Shown here: in pieces, positions 29,073 to 37,115 of the stretch | Position numbering within the stretch: the first letter of the stretch is position 1 | Layout: each line of letters starts with the position of its first letter | Assembly: GCA_905221605.1 (NCBI GenBank) | Contig: CAJNDS010002230.1 | Location: forward strand, 1 to 40,000 | Direction of reading: 5' to 3' | Length of the DNA stretch: 40,000 nucleotides | Origin: Symbiodinium natans | Lineage: Eukaryota; Sar; Dinophyceae; Suessiales; Symbiodiniaceae | Notes under the pieces: model-generated | The model's database searches: none | Told to the model about the DNA's origin: nothing | Seen by the model: only the letters and a program-made list of their open reading frames with translations | Program-made: the position numbers and the translations under genes

Positions 29073-31097
29073 CTAAGGCGATTGCATGAAAGGCGCCTTA
29101 CTGCCCAGCCGGCGCGCTTTGAAGTATGGCCGGTCCCAACCATAGGATCTCAAACCAGCTGCCCACCAAGAGTCCTGGTCAAAGTAATACTCCCGACTGC
29201 TTGCTGGGAGCGCACGCTCCAAGGCATCAGCCAAGGACTCCCCGACCACCCGCTTGCACTTTGGACAATGCCAGCCGGGCCAATCTGGCGAACAGCCAGA
29301 GCACGGCAGCGACCAAGCGTGCTGGACTGTCCGCAACATCTCCAGGCCGTCGCCCAAGTACTGCTCAAAGCAGTTGGCGTGAGCATACCACGTCGGGCCA
29401 CAGAAGCCGGCAATCCTCAAGTACCCCACCGCCCCAGGTGGATGGACCAAATCTTCAAGCTTGTCCGGTGAATCGAGTGCCTCAAGGACTGTCATGCGGC
29501 CATGGTGTGGGAACGCGAGGAGAACATTTTGCGATCTTGCGTCAGCGCGTGGAAGTCTACGAACAGAGAGGCAGTCGCTTGCGAACAGCGGCAACCAGGG
29601 ACTTGGGGGACGAGTAAAACGTGCGCGTCTGTCCACCATGAAAGCCACAGCCATCAAGGGCAGCTCATTGTGCGACTGGTACAAGATGGAATGAGCAGCA
29701 TCACGGGGACGGACATCCTCTGGGAACCGTGCATCTGCCTCGAGGCGAGCGGCCCTCACAAGGTCAGTCATTTGTTGAAGAGGACGCAGGCGCACCGTGG
29801 CGAAGCTGTGGGGATCATCTCGCTCCAACTCCAGGAGGAGTTGGCCTTTCCTTTGCCCAGATTCCCTCATGCCCTCGTGCACCCTCAAGCTTTCGGCCAA
29901 ATCCTCTGGAAGAAGACAACCCAGCTGTTCTTCAAATCGCTCGAGGTCCTCTTCTCCTGCCCCTGGAAGCAAGCTCAAGAGGGCTTCAGGCAGCATCTCC
30001 TCCCACAGCGCTTCGATGTCCCTCCACATCGCGCGAACGCGCCGCCGCACCTGGAACACCGGATAGTACAACTTCAGAACCTCGGTCTTCATGGCGCCCT
30101 TCATGCCCGCAGCACCTGCTGCCCGAGAGGGAGTTGAAGAAGAGAGCTCTGCGAAGGCCCGAGCCTGGGTGTCCACATGAAGCGGGCGCAGCACCATGTT
30201 TGACGCCAGCGCCCTCCAATGCTTGTCCCCATTGGCTTCCTTGGGTTTGCTCAGGTGGCTGAGGAGCATGCACGAAACTCCCAAACCCTAAACCCTAAGC
30301 GCTAAACCCTAAACCCTAAACTAAACCCTAAACCCTAAACTCCCTGGAAAGTCACCAAAATCAAGAAGAAGATCCTTACTTCCACAGACCCTGGAATGAG
30401 CCAACCATCTCAAGAACTCCCTCACAAGACGCAAAACAAGTCACCTCACAGCAAACACAAACCCTAAACCCTAAACCCTAAACCCTAAACCCTAAACCCT
30501 AAACCCTAAACCCTAAACCCTACACCCTAAACCTTACTAAACCTTAAACTTATCAGGAGGAGCCACCGACTTCCCTAAAATTCCCCACAGAAAAAAATGA
30601 GCCCAGGGCTCACTTGAGTGCTCTTTTGGGTTTAGGGTCTAGGGTCTAGGGTCTAGGGTTTAGGGTTTAGGGTTTAGGGTTTAGGGTGTAGGGTGTAGGG
30701 TGTAGGGTTTAGGGTTTACCTTGTGGCCTCCTCCTTAGTATCTTTATTTTTGTTGAAGGGGGGGGGGGTTCTACGTTCTTCTCAAGGCCCCATATGGCAG
30801 TCCCAGCTTCCTGTAGTTGCTTCGATGAAGCAGCCAAGCGACAAAGTGTTTCGGGATCGGTCCAGTCGGCACCTTGCTCGCCCGGTAACCAGACCATAAC
30901 AAGGGACCTTTCATAGGGGGTTTAGGGTTTAGGGTTTAGGCGGGGCCGGGGGGGGGGTTGGTTACTTTAAACGGGCACCTAGAACTAATCCGATTTGAAA
31001 AAAAAAAAGGGGGGGGGGGCGCGCAAGGGGCACAACACTGGGCTACCAAGGCGCAGGCCCGGATGAGCCACACCACCCTGCTTGGGGGCAACTCCAT
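29073..31097 (-). CDS. F-box plus SMI1/KNR4 (SUKH) protein, FBXO3-like
   Basis: An ATG at 31097 starts MELPPSRVVWLIRAC. After removal of the introner 31054-30873 it continues ADWTDPETLCRLAAS, SKQLQEAGTAIWG (exon 30872-30775, GT donor). Together this is an F-box pattern (LP... start, D...L spacing, final W). A middle part around 30285-30770 is unresolved; a short exon near 30370-30430 is possible. The main exon (about 30239-29073, acceptor CCAAG|G) encodes HWRAL, then a clear SMI1/KNR4 domain: MWRDIEALWEEMLPE, LLSLLPGAGEEDLERFEEQL, LPEDLAESLRVHEG. Near the C-terminus is a Cys/His cluster (CSGC...WHCPKC) that could bind zinc. In animals FBXO3 combines F-box, SUKH and ApaG; no ApaG part is seen here. 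F-box proteins pass substrates to SCF ubiquitin ligases, so that role is inferred. Stop TAG at 29073-29075. Confidence 0.7.
30284..30718. repeat. Telomere-type tracts in FBXO3-like intron
   Basis: CCCTAAA at 30284-30342 and 30462-30540, then TTCTAGGG/TTTAGGG/TGTAGGG at 30628-30718 in the opposite orientation. The three-unit runs of GTCTAGG and GTGTAGG are each homogeneous. Confidence 0.9.
30873..31050 (-). mobile_element. Introner, family A, in F-box gene
   Basis: The upstream end in transcript sense is CTTGGTAGCCCAGTG; the downstream end is diverged but ends GCAAG. Flanking 4-mers are GCGC and GTGC on the minus strand, differing at one base. Removing 31054-30873 (GC...AG) joins GCC T to GT GCC GAC TGG inside the F-box. 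A three-unit TTTAGGG tract sits at about 30918-30940. Confidence 0.72.
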
Positions 31098-31650
31098 CAG
31101 CTCGGGACACCTTGCGACCACGGGCGGGACGCTTGAGCCCAGAGCCGGCAGTTCAAGTTCACGCCTTACAGCGGCCTCTACCTAAATCAGGCAACAAAAC
31201 AACCCAGCATCGAAATCCGAGTGCGCCACGAAACTGACAGCGGCTGCCACGGACCATCACGAGCTCACGAGAAAGCTCGCAATGGCTCGAAACAGACGGC
31301 GTGGTTTAGGGTTTACGGCTTTAGGATTTGGGGTTCAGGGTTTAGGGTTCAGTTTTTAGGGTTTAGGGTCGAAAGCCAGGAGTCCAGCAAAACTCACACT
31401 TCATGATCGTCGCCCCGAAACCCAGTGTTGCTTACTAAGGTCGTTGTTGTGAGTGTTGCTACCAATCTTAGTGGGGTTAGATATGCTCTACAGAGGTTAT
31501 GTTCCAAGTTGCCCTACTGAAAACCCTACTTCTATCTGCCCATGAGCCCCCATGACCCTCAACCCTAGAACCTGCGGACCCTAAACTTATAACCCCTACA
31601 CCCCTAAACCCGAACCCCAAACACCAAACCCCAAACCCCAAACCCCAAAC
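31098..31650. other. 5' flank of FBXO3-like gene, no gene recognised
   Basis: Short degenerate TTTAGGG-like sequence at 31303-31370; otherwise unique. No promoter element was recognised. Confidence 0.4.
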
Positions 31651-32312
31651 CCCAAACCCTAAACCCTAAACCCTAAACCCTAAACCCTAAACCCTAACCC
31701 TAAACCCTAAACCCTAAACCCTAAACCCTAAACCCTAAACCCTAAACCCTAAACCCTAAACCCTAAACCCCTAACTCAACAAGGCAGCCTGGGAGTTGCT
31801 TTCCGGGGGAACACGCTGGAGCCATTCTGGACAGGCAAGCGGACACCAGAGCACAGGCCCCAAACCGCAGGAAGTTTAGGGTTTAGGGTTTAGGGTTTAG
31901 GGTTTAGGGTTTAGGGTTTAGGGTTTAGGGTTTAGGGTTTAGGGTTTAGGGTTTAGGGTTTAAAATTTGGAGGGTTGAGGGTTTAGGGTTTTGGGCCTAG
32001 GAGAATTTCGTTTTAACTGGATCTAGGGCTTAGGGTTTGCAGGGTTTTTTGGAATCCTGAGCACAGTATATACTTCACAGTAGTGCCAGAAGGCGTTTAG
32101 GGCTCCTGATCAAAGACAGCAGAGGAGAATCTAAACTTCAACCCTAAACTCTGGGGGGGTTTGCACCATGTAAGAGGCCCCGAATACAAACCACCAAATC
32201 ACAGGACATAGGATTCCCTTATCAGGAGCCCAACGAGGTATCCCTAAACCCTAAACCCTAAACCCTAAACCCTAAACCCTAAACCCTAAACCCTAAACCC
32301 TAAACCCTAAGC
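31651..32312. repeat. CCCTAAA, TTTAGGG, CCCTAAA arrays
   Basis: 31625-31770 (CCCCAAA units then CCCTAAA), 31874-31962 (TTTAGGG) and 32239-32312 (CCCTAAA) alternate in orientation. Confidence 0.93.
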
Positions 32313-32912
32313 TCGGAGACCCCTAAACCCTACGCAAAGGGATCTCATGCTGGGCTTCAGCATCTTTTGGCGTCAGGGTTTTTCAGGGTTTAGGGTTTTG
32401 GGGCTGAAGGTTTAGGATTTCTAGGGCTTAGACAAAAACCCCTGCAGCCGAAAGAAGCCTCACACCATCCAGGCTTCGGCTTTCCGGGGTTGAGGCGGAG
32501 GGTTTCGTGAGATCTCGAAGGACAACGATGGCAACGAACCGCACCCGAGACGTGTTTCTCTCCACTGCCTTCTGCTTTCCCCTGAGGCAGCAGCCTGTTC
32601 TGGCTACAAATCTGCACGAAGATCTTACTTTTGAAGATCAGCTCAGCAAAGAAGATGTGGGCATTTCCCGAAACAGAGGTACCCTTCATACACCCCAAAC
32701 ATTCAGTCGGCTCCCCTCAGATCCCCCAAACACTATAGCTCATGTTATGGACAGCCCCCCTCTAACAAGAAGGGAGGACCCCAAAACACATCATTTTGGG
32801 CAACCAGTCAATGCGAATACCACACATTTGTAACAACTCTGTACAGCTCGGAACTATAAGATGTTGGAGTCTTCGGAAGAACGAACCTCCCGGAATGGCC
32901 ATGTGACGGATT
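32313..32912. other. 3' flank of PARP gene, no gene recognised
   Basis: A 108-codon plus frame and a 102-codon minus frame overlap at 32390-32833 without motifs. Nothing else seen. Confidence 0.4.
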
Positions 32913-35434
32913 CTACTGCTCAATGAACCTCACGATGAATTCCGGATATGCCTGCGCAGGGTCGAAGGTCACCACCTCCATGTGGCCTTGCACGCCCGAA
33001 GGGCCCGGCAGGCCATTGGGAATCCCGGGCATCGCGACGATGGAGTCCGCGCGCACGCCGTACTTCTCCGGGGGCCGCGTGCGCTCCTTGCACGGGCCCT
33101 CGGCAAAGAAGGGGTGCCCGATGGCCACCCGAGCAAGGAGGATGGTCCCCATTGCATCGAAGGATGCCTTGTGGTGCGTGCCGAAGCTGCTCGCATACTG
33201 CGCACCTTGGTAGCCCAGTATTATAGCCATCTTAACAACAAGGGCGCACCCCTTTTTTAAAGGGTGGGCTACTGCTAATAAGGGGCACCTTGGCCCAAAA
33301 CAACAGGGAAGAGGGGCACCACCTGGGCTACCCCGAGGCACTTTTGCAGCTCTGGCATGCAAAGTAGCTTCCTCGCCCATACAAGCCGCTGCGCTCCCAG
33401 ACTCGGTTGTCGAAACCTTCGACCGCAATCCTCGGCTGACTTCCGAACCCCTCCTGAAAGTCTAACTTTTGGGCTCTTTTTTGTAGCTTCTACAACAACC
33501 CTAAGGGTTAGAGTCCTAAGAGCCAGCCAGAGGAAAGCCAAGAATCTTGCCGGCAGTCTCCAAATCCCGGGTCCCGTGTAGCAGAAGCCGCTCATCGCTG
33601 GCTTCGTCGACGTCCAGATCCCAAGCAAACTCAGCCAAAGCTTGGCCAAGTGCTGGACAGGGCTCCTCGTTCATGGCTGGGATAGTAATTAAGATTTCAA
33701 TCTCTATTCCTTATTGAGCTTAAGTACCCTTAAACATTTAAAAGGTTATCCCCCGCTATGACAAAGGCTCGGGGGAGAGGCCATGCAGAAGGTGCTTCTC
33801 GCGCATGGACTGGACAAAGCGCTGGTACCGCCGCCACAGGTGAAGGTTCTTGACCTGGGTGGCTGTCCAAATTATGATCCCTTTTGGGTACCCCTAAATA
33901 TTCGGTGCTGTACTATAATAGGGATCCAAGAAAAGGACCATCATTTTGACAACCGCCCACCTGAAAAGCCTCCACCACTAAGAAGCGCGAGCTCCCATGG
34001 CTACACATGCAGCTGCTACCATCATGGCGCGCCCGTGCCTGATTGAGCAGCCGCTCGAGCCTCCAGACCACTTGCGAGTCAGCCACTGCCTGAGCCGTCG
34101 CAGGAAGCACGCCGGCGCCCACGGGATTGAAAAAACTCAATGCTTCTTCGTCGGTCAACTTCCAATGCTTTGGTACTTCGAAAAAGCAGCGGATCCACCG
34201 CATTCTTGAGGTCTGCTGGTTCATCTGCCAGCCCTCCTTGGAAGCCCGGTAACCTTACTCTAATCAGGGCGTGCCCTTTTTTTGGTTGGTTGCTTTATAA
34301 GGGAACCCAGAACCCCTAAACCCTGAACCCTGAACCCTGAACCCTAAACCCTAAACCCCAAAACCAAGAAAAGGGCAAAGGGTACCACTGGGCGACCAAG
34401 CCTCCTTCAGGTTGACAGAATACACCTTCCCACGTATCTTGATCGTGCAGTGCCACTGGCCTTCCCGGAACTGGCGCATGAGCTCACCTTGGTAGCCCAG
34501 CAACCATCTTACAGTAAGGGCACCCCTTTCTTAAGGGTTGGTGACTGTATAAGGGATCCCTGGTAGCCCAGCAACCATCTTACGATATCGGGGCACCCCC
34601 CCCCCCCTCTTTTTTGGGGTTTTTTTTTGGGCTGGTTACTGTTTTAGGGACACCTTGAACCCAAAACAAGGGAGAAGGGCACCACTGGGCTACCCAGTCA
34701 CTGTTCGCGTCGTCTGGGAACGACCTCCACTCGCCATCGTCACCCTGGAACTGCCACCGTTCCTCACCCGCTCGAGTCCCCGTAGTCTGCGCATCGGCTT
34801 TCTTCTCCACGAGCTGCCCCAGCAGGTTGTCAATCGTGGCCTGCATTTCTTCCAGCTTCTTCTCCAAGTGGTCGGCATGATCCTGCTTCTCCTGCAGCTT
34901 TGTTGCCAAGTGCTGAATTCCAATCTCCTTTTGGAGCAGCTTCCCCTGCTCCCTGAGGTACCTCTGCGTTTCATCAAAACTGTCATCTGCCTCGCCCTTA
35001 CTGGACTCTGTCTCATCACCCTCATGGTCCGTCTTGTCACATGTCGGAGGTGTCGTGGATGCCGAGGAGAGTGCGCTGTTGACCTCCCCGAGCGCCGTTT
35101 CAGCGCGTGGCTGCTTCCACAGCCACTCCTCAGTGGCCTTGTCGGGATCGAAATTCTTCAGCAGCGTCACGAGGTAGGCTGGCCAATTCTTCACATCCTG
35201 CTTGGTCCTGTGCAGCGTGCGCGCATGAACCATGGCCAAGGCGGCCCTCAACCGCGGCCTTCCACCAGTTCCGAACAACGCATGCAAGTACTGCCGCACC
35301 CGGAAGTCAAAGAACTCGATTTGTAGCACCCTGTTTTGACTGAGCACCTGTTGGATTTCCTTGAGCACCTCGTCCTTCGGTCGAGCCGACTGGTTCTGGG
35401 ACACCTTTCCACACCCCTTCAAGTCAGAAGCCAT
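32913..35434 (-). CDS. WWE-domain poly/mono-ADP-ribosyltransferase (PARP), 7 exons
   Basis: Exons: 35434-34702, 34487-34405, 34236-33961, 33854-33771, 33665-33528, 33453-33342, 33205-32913. Phases agree throughout and give 572 codons plus TAG. The N-terminal ~110 residues are unassigned, with an acidic linker and a coiled coil around 168-217. A WWE domain spans about 228-300 across exons 1-3 (RWQFQGDDGEWRSF, TIKIRGKVYSVNL, GWQMNQQT); WWE domains bind ADP-ribose units. The PARP catalytic domain follows: VKNLHLWRRY (exon 4), ERLLLHGTR with the NAD-binding His near 422 (exon 5), GFDNRVW and GLYGRGSYFA with Tyr near 468 (exon 6), then LLARVAIGHPF and MEVVTFDPAQAYPEF (exon 7). Glu ~552 aligns with the catalytic Glu of PARP1, so H-Y-E appears complete. 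Four or five of six introns are inserted elements. Donors are GT, GA or GC. Confidence 0.85.
33206..33337 (-). mobile_element. Introner, family A, PARP intron 6
   Basis: TSD GCAC at 33202-33205 and 33338-33341. The transcript-sense intron is 33341-33206, GTGC...CCAAG (GT-AG, 136 nt). Splicing turns SCKS|introner|AQYASSF into one PARP helix/strand segment. The 3' terminal repeat is intact (CTGG..CTACCAAG) and the 5' one reads CTCGGGGTAGCCCAG. Confidence 0.9.
33454..33527 (-). other. PARP intron 5 (74 nt, GC-AG)
   Basis: A short intron with TTTCAG acceptor. It has no terminal repeats and no clear target-site duplication. Chosen because it keeps phase between AGKILGFPL and EGFGSQP; an in-frame TAG in the unspliced sequence supports removal. 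Confidence 0.6.
33666..33766 (-). mobile_element. Introner, family B, PARP intron 4
   Basis: TSD GCTC at 33662-33665 and 33767-33770. Element starts CTTTGTCATAG and ends ACGAG in transcript sense. The intron is 33770-33666, GAGC...CGAG (GA-AG), and joins HGLSP to EPCPALG in phase 0. At 101 bp and without a telomeric tract it is a clean copy. Confidence 0.85.
33855..33960 (-). mobile_element. TIR element forming PARP intron 3
   Basis: GTGGGCGGTTGTCAAAATGA at one end is mirrored by CTGGGTGGCTGTCCAAATTA at the other. The intron 33960-33855 is GT-AG and joins VVEAFQ to VKNLHLW. No clean 4-bp duplication remains, so this copy looks older. A fragment of the family is at 24238-24300. Confidence 0.7.
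34237..34400 (-). mobile_element. Introner, family A, PARP intron 2, with telomeric tract
   Basis: TSD CCTC at 34233-34236 and 34401-34404. Ends are CTTGGTCGCCCAGTGG and CCGGGCTTCCAAG in transcript sense. Donor can be read as GA (34404) or GC (34401) because AAGGAGG occurs at both junctions; the protein (NLKEGWQM) is the same. A CCCTAAA/CCCTGAA tract (about 34316-34362) follows the element's own GAACCC word. Confidence 0.88.
34488..34697 (-). mobile_element. Composite introner, family A, PARP intron 1
   Basis: TSD TCAC at 34484-34487 and 34698-34701. One full-length copy (34561-34697) is fused to a second partial copy (34488-34560) that keeps only the 3' half. So two GTTGCTGGGCTACCA ends occur 73 bp apart. 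The whole 34701-34488 is one GT-AG intron joining FPDDANS to ELMRQF within the WWE domain. Confidence 0.88.
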
Positions 35435-37115
35435 GGCGCAACAGCGGTATGTGGGGGCCCAACTAACACTGATGGGCTCTTTTTGTCTTTTAGGGGGGTC
35501 TAGGTCTCAAGATAATCCTTACAGTTCATAGCCTTCAGAAATGATAGAGTGCAGAGAAGGGCACCTAACAAATTGACCGGCATTCAATGAAGTATGTTTC
35601 CGACGTGGTGACCTCGCTTCTTGGCCTGCAGATGTTTTGGAAAATGTCTGAATGGGCCAGGCTCTGAGCAACTGCTGACGGTGGCTGACATGTTCAGACT
35701 AAGCCCTAAGCCCGAGCCCCCGCCAGCACACCTCACTTAGTTTTGGCTGGCTTCCTCGACCCGTCCTTTGGCAGCCCTCAAGCCTCAAGAAGTGCACCAA
35801 ATATCATCCCTACGTATCTCATGTCGGAATACGGAATACAGGCTCGGGTCTCTTTGCTTCGGGAACTGGCTCTTCGATCGGGCAGAGCCGTGGATTGGAC
35901 GGGGCCTTCGCCAAAATTATTCAATCACCATGCACCTTCTGCGACAGCCAGATAATTAAGGTGACCAGTTGACAGCTCGGGACCTTTGGGCTTTGCTGGA
36001 AGTCCTTTCGGTGACCCTAAACCCTAAACCCTCAACCCTAAACCCAAACCCTAGACCCTGAACCCTGAACCCTGAACACTGAACCCTGAACCGTCTAGAA
36101 GCAATCGCCTGCTTGCATCCCGCATCCCAAGTTCTCGCAGGTCGTCAACAGGCAGCTGCATGCAGCGGATGGATGCGGGACTTTTTTTCGAGACGACAAA
36201 GCACGTGTCGCTCATTTCAATGAGGCCAGGGTTCAGGGTTTAGGGCTTAGGGTTCAGGGTTGAGGGTTGAGGGTTACGGGTTTAGGGTTTAGGGTTTAGG
36301 GTTGAGGGTTTCAGGTTTCAGGGTTTAGGGCCAGGGAGGTGGCCCACGTCAGCCTTGCAAGATTCCGCGCCCGAAGCTGCCAGGAACCTGGGATGCGAAC
36401 AAAGGGCTTGGGGTTTAGAGCTTTGGGTTTAGTGTTTAGTGTTTAGTGTTTAGGGTTTAGGGTTTAGGGTTTAGGGTTTAGGGTTTAGGGTTTAGGGTTT
36501 AGGCTTTGAGAAGTGCAAAGCACATGAGTCACGCACTGTCTTGATTGCCAGGTTGTCTTTTTCATCGCGCCCTCCATTGTCCCTGCCCTGGGTGAGCGCT
36601 CGTCGCTCATATGCACTTCTGCACCCTAAACCCTAAACCCTAAACCCTAAACCCTAAACCCCAAACCCTAAACCCTAAACCCCAAACCCCAAACCCCAAA
36701 CCCTAAACCCACCTAAGTCTTTGGCCACTGGCCATGCCAAACCGCAATACCCGTACTCAACACAGCCCATGCTTCGGCCAGCTTAGTGACCGTGAGCTGA
36801 TGCAGCATGTGCAGAAGCAGAATGATTAACAGCTGCGAGTTCTGTTGGTGAAGGGGTGACCATCGTGGACAAATGGCCGTATGCTGCTGTGTACGAGCAC
36901 CAATTTGCGAACTCGCAAGGCTGCACGCGCCGGGCGAATCGTACTACAACTTAGCCCGGTCAAGGTCTTCCTGACGCTCCATGGCCACTCCCTCGGACTG
37001 CAATGCAACTAGGCCCTGGAAACCTGTGGAGAAGAACATCATACACTGTCAGTCTACTTGTGGCGGGGAAGAAGTGCTGCAGTCTGAGGGCAGCCAGAAT
37101 GATGCCCGTGTTTTA
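35435..37115. other. Intergenic: tracts and unique sequence, no gene recognised
   Basis: Telomere-type tracts lie at 36014-36092 (CCCTAAA/CCCTGAA), 36230-36332 (TTTAGGG/TTGAGGG), 36412-36505 (TTTAGTG then TTTAGGG) and 36622-36712 (CCCTAAA/CCCCAAA). A 70-codon plus frame at 35743-35955 has no motif. No spliced-leader acceptor or promoter could be singled out upstream of the PARP ATG. Confidence 0.6.

Noticed and set aside
19249-31137. Spliced-leader relics (CTTGAGCC-like words at about 19249 and 31129)
   Set aside because: Only eight or nine bases match and there is no extended leader sequence.
34655-35326. 223-codon plus-strand frame
   Set aside because: Antisense of PARP exon 1, which has an ATG, coiled coil and WWE start on the minus strand.
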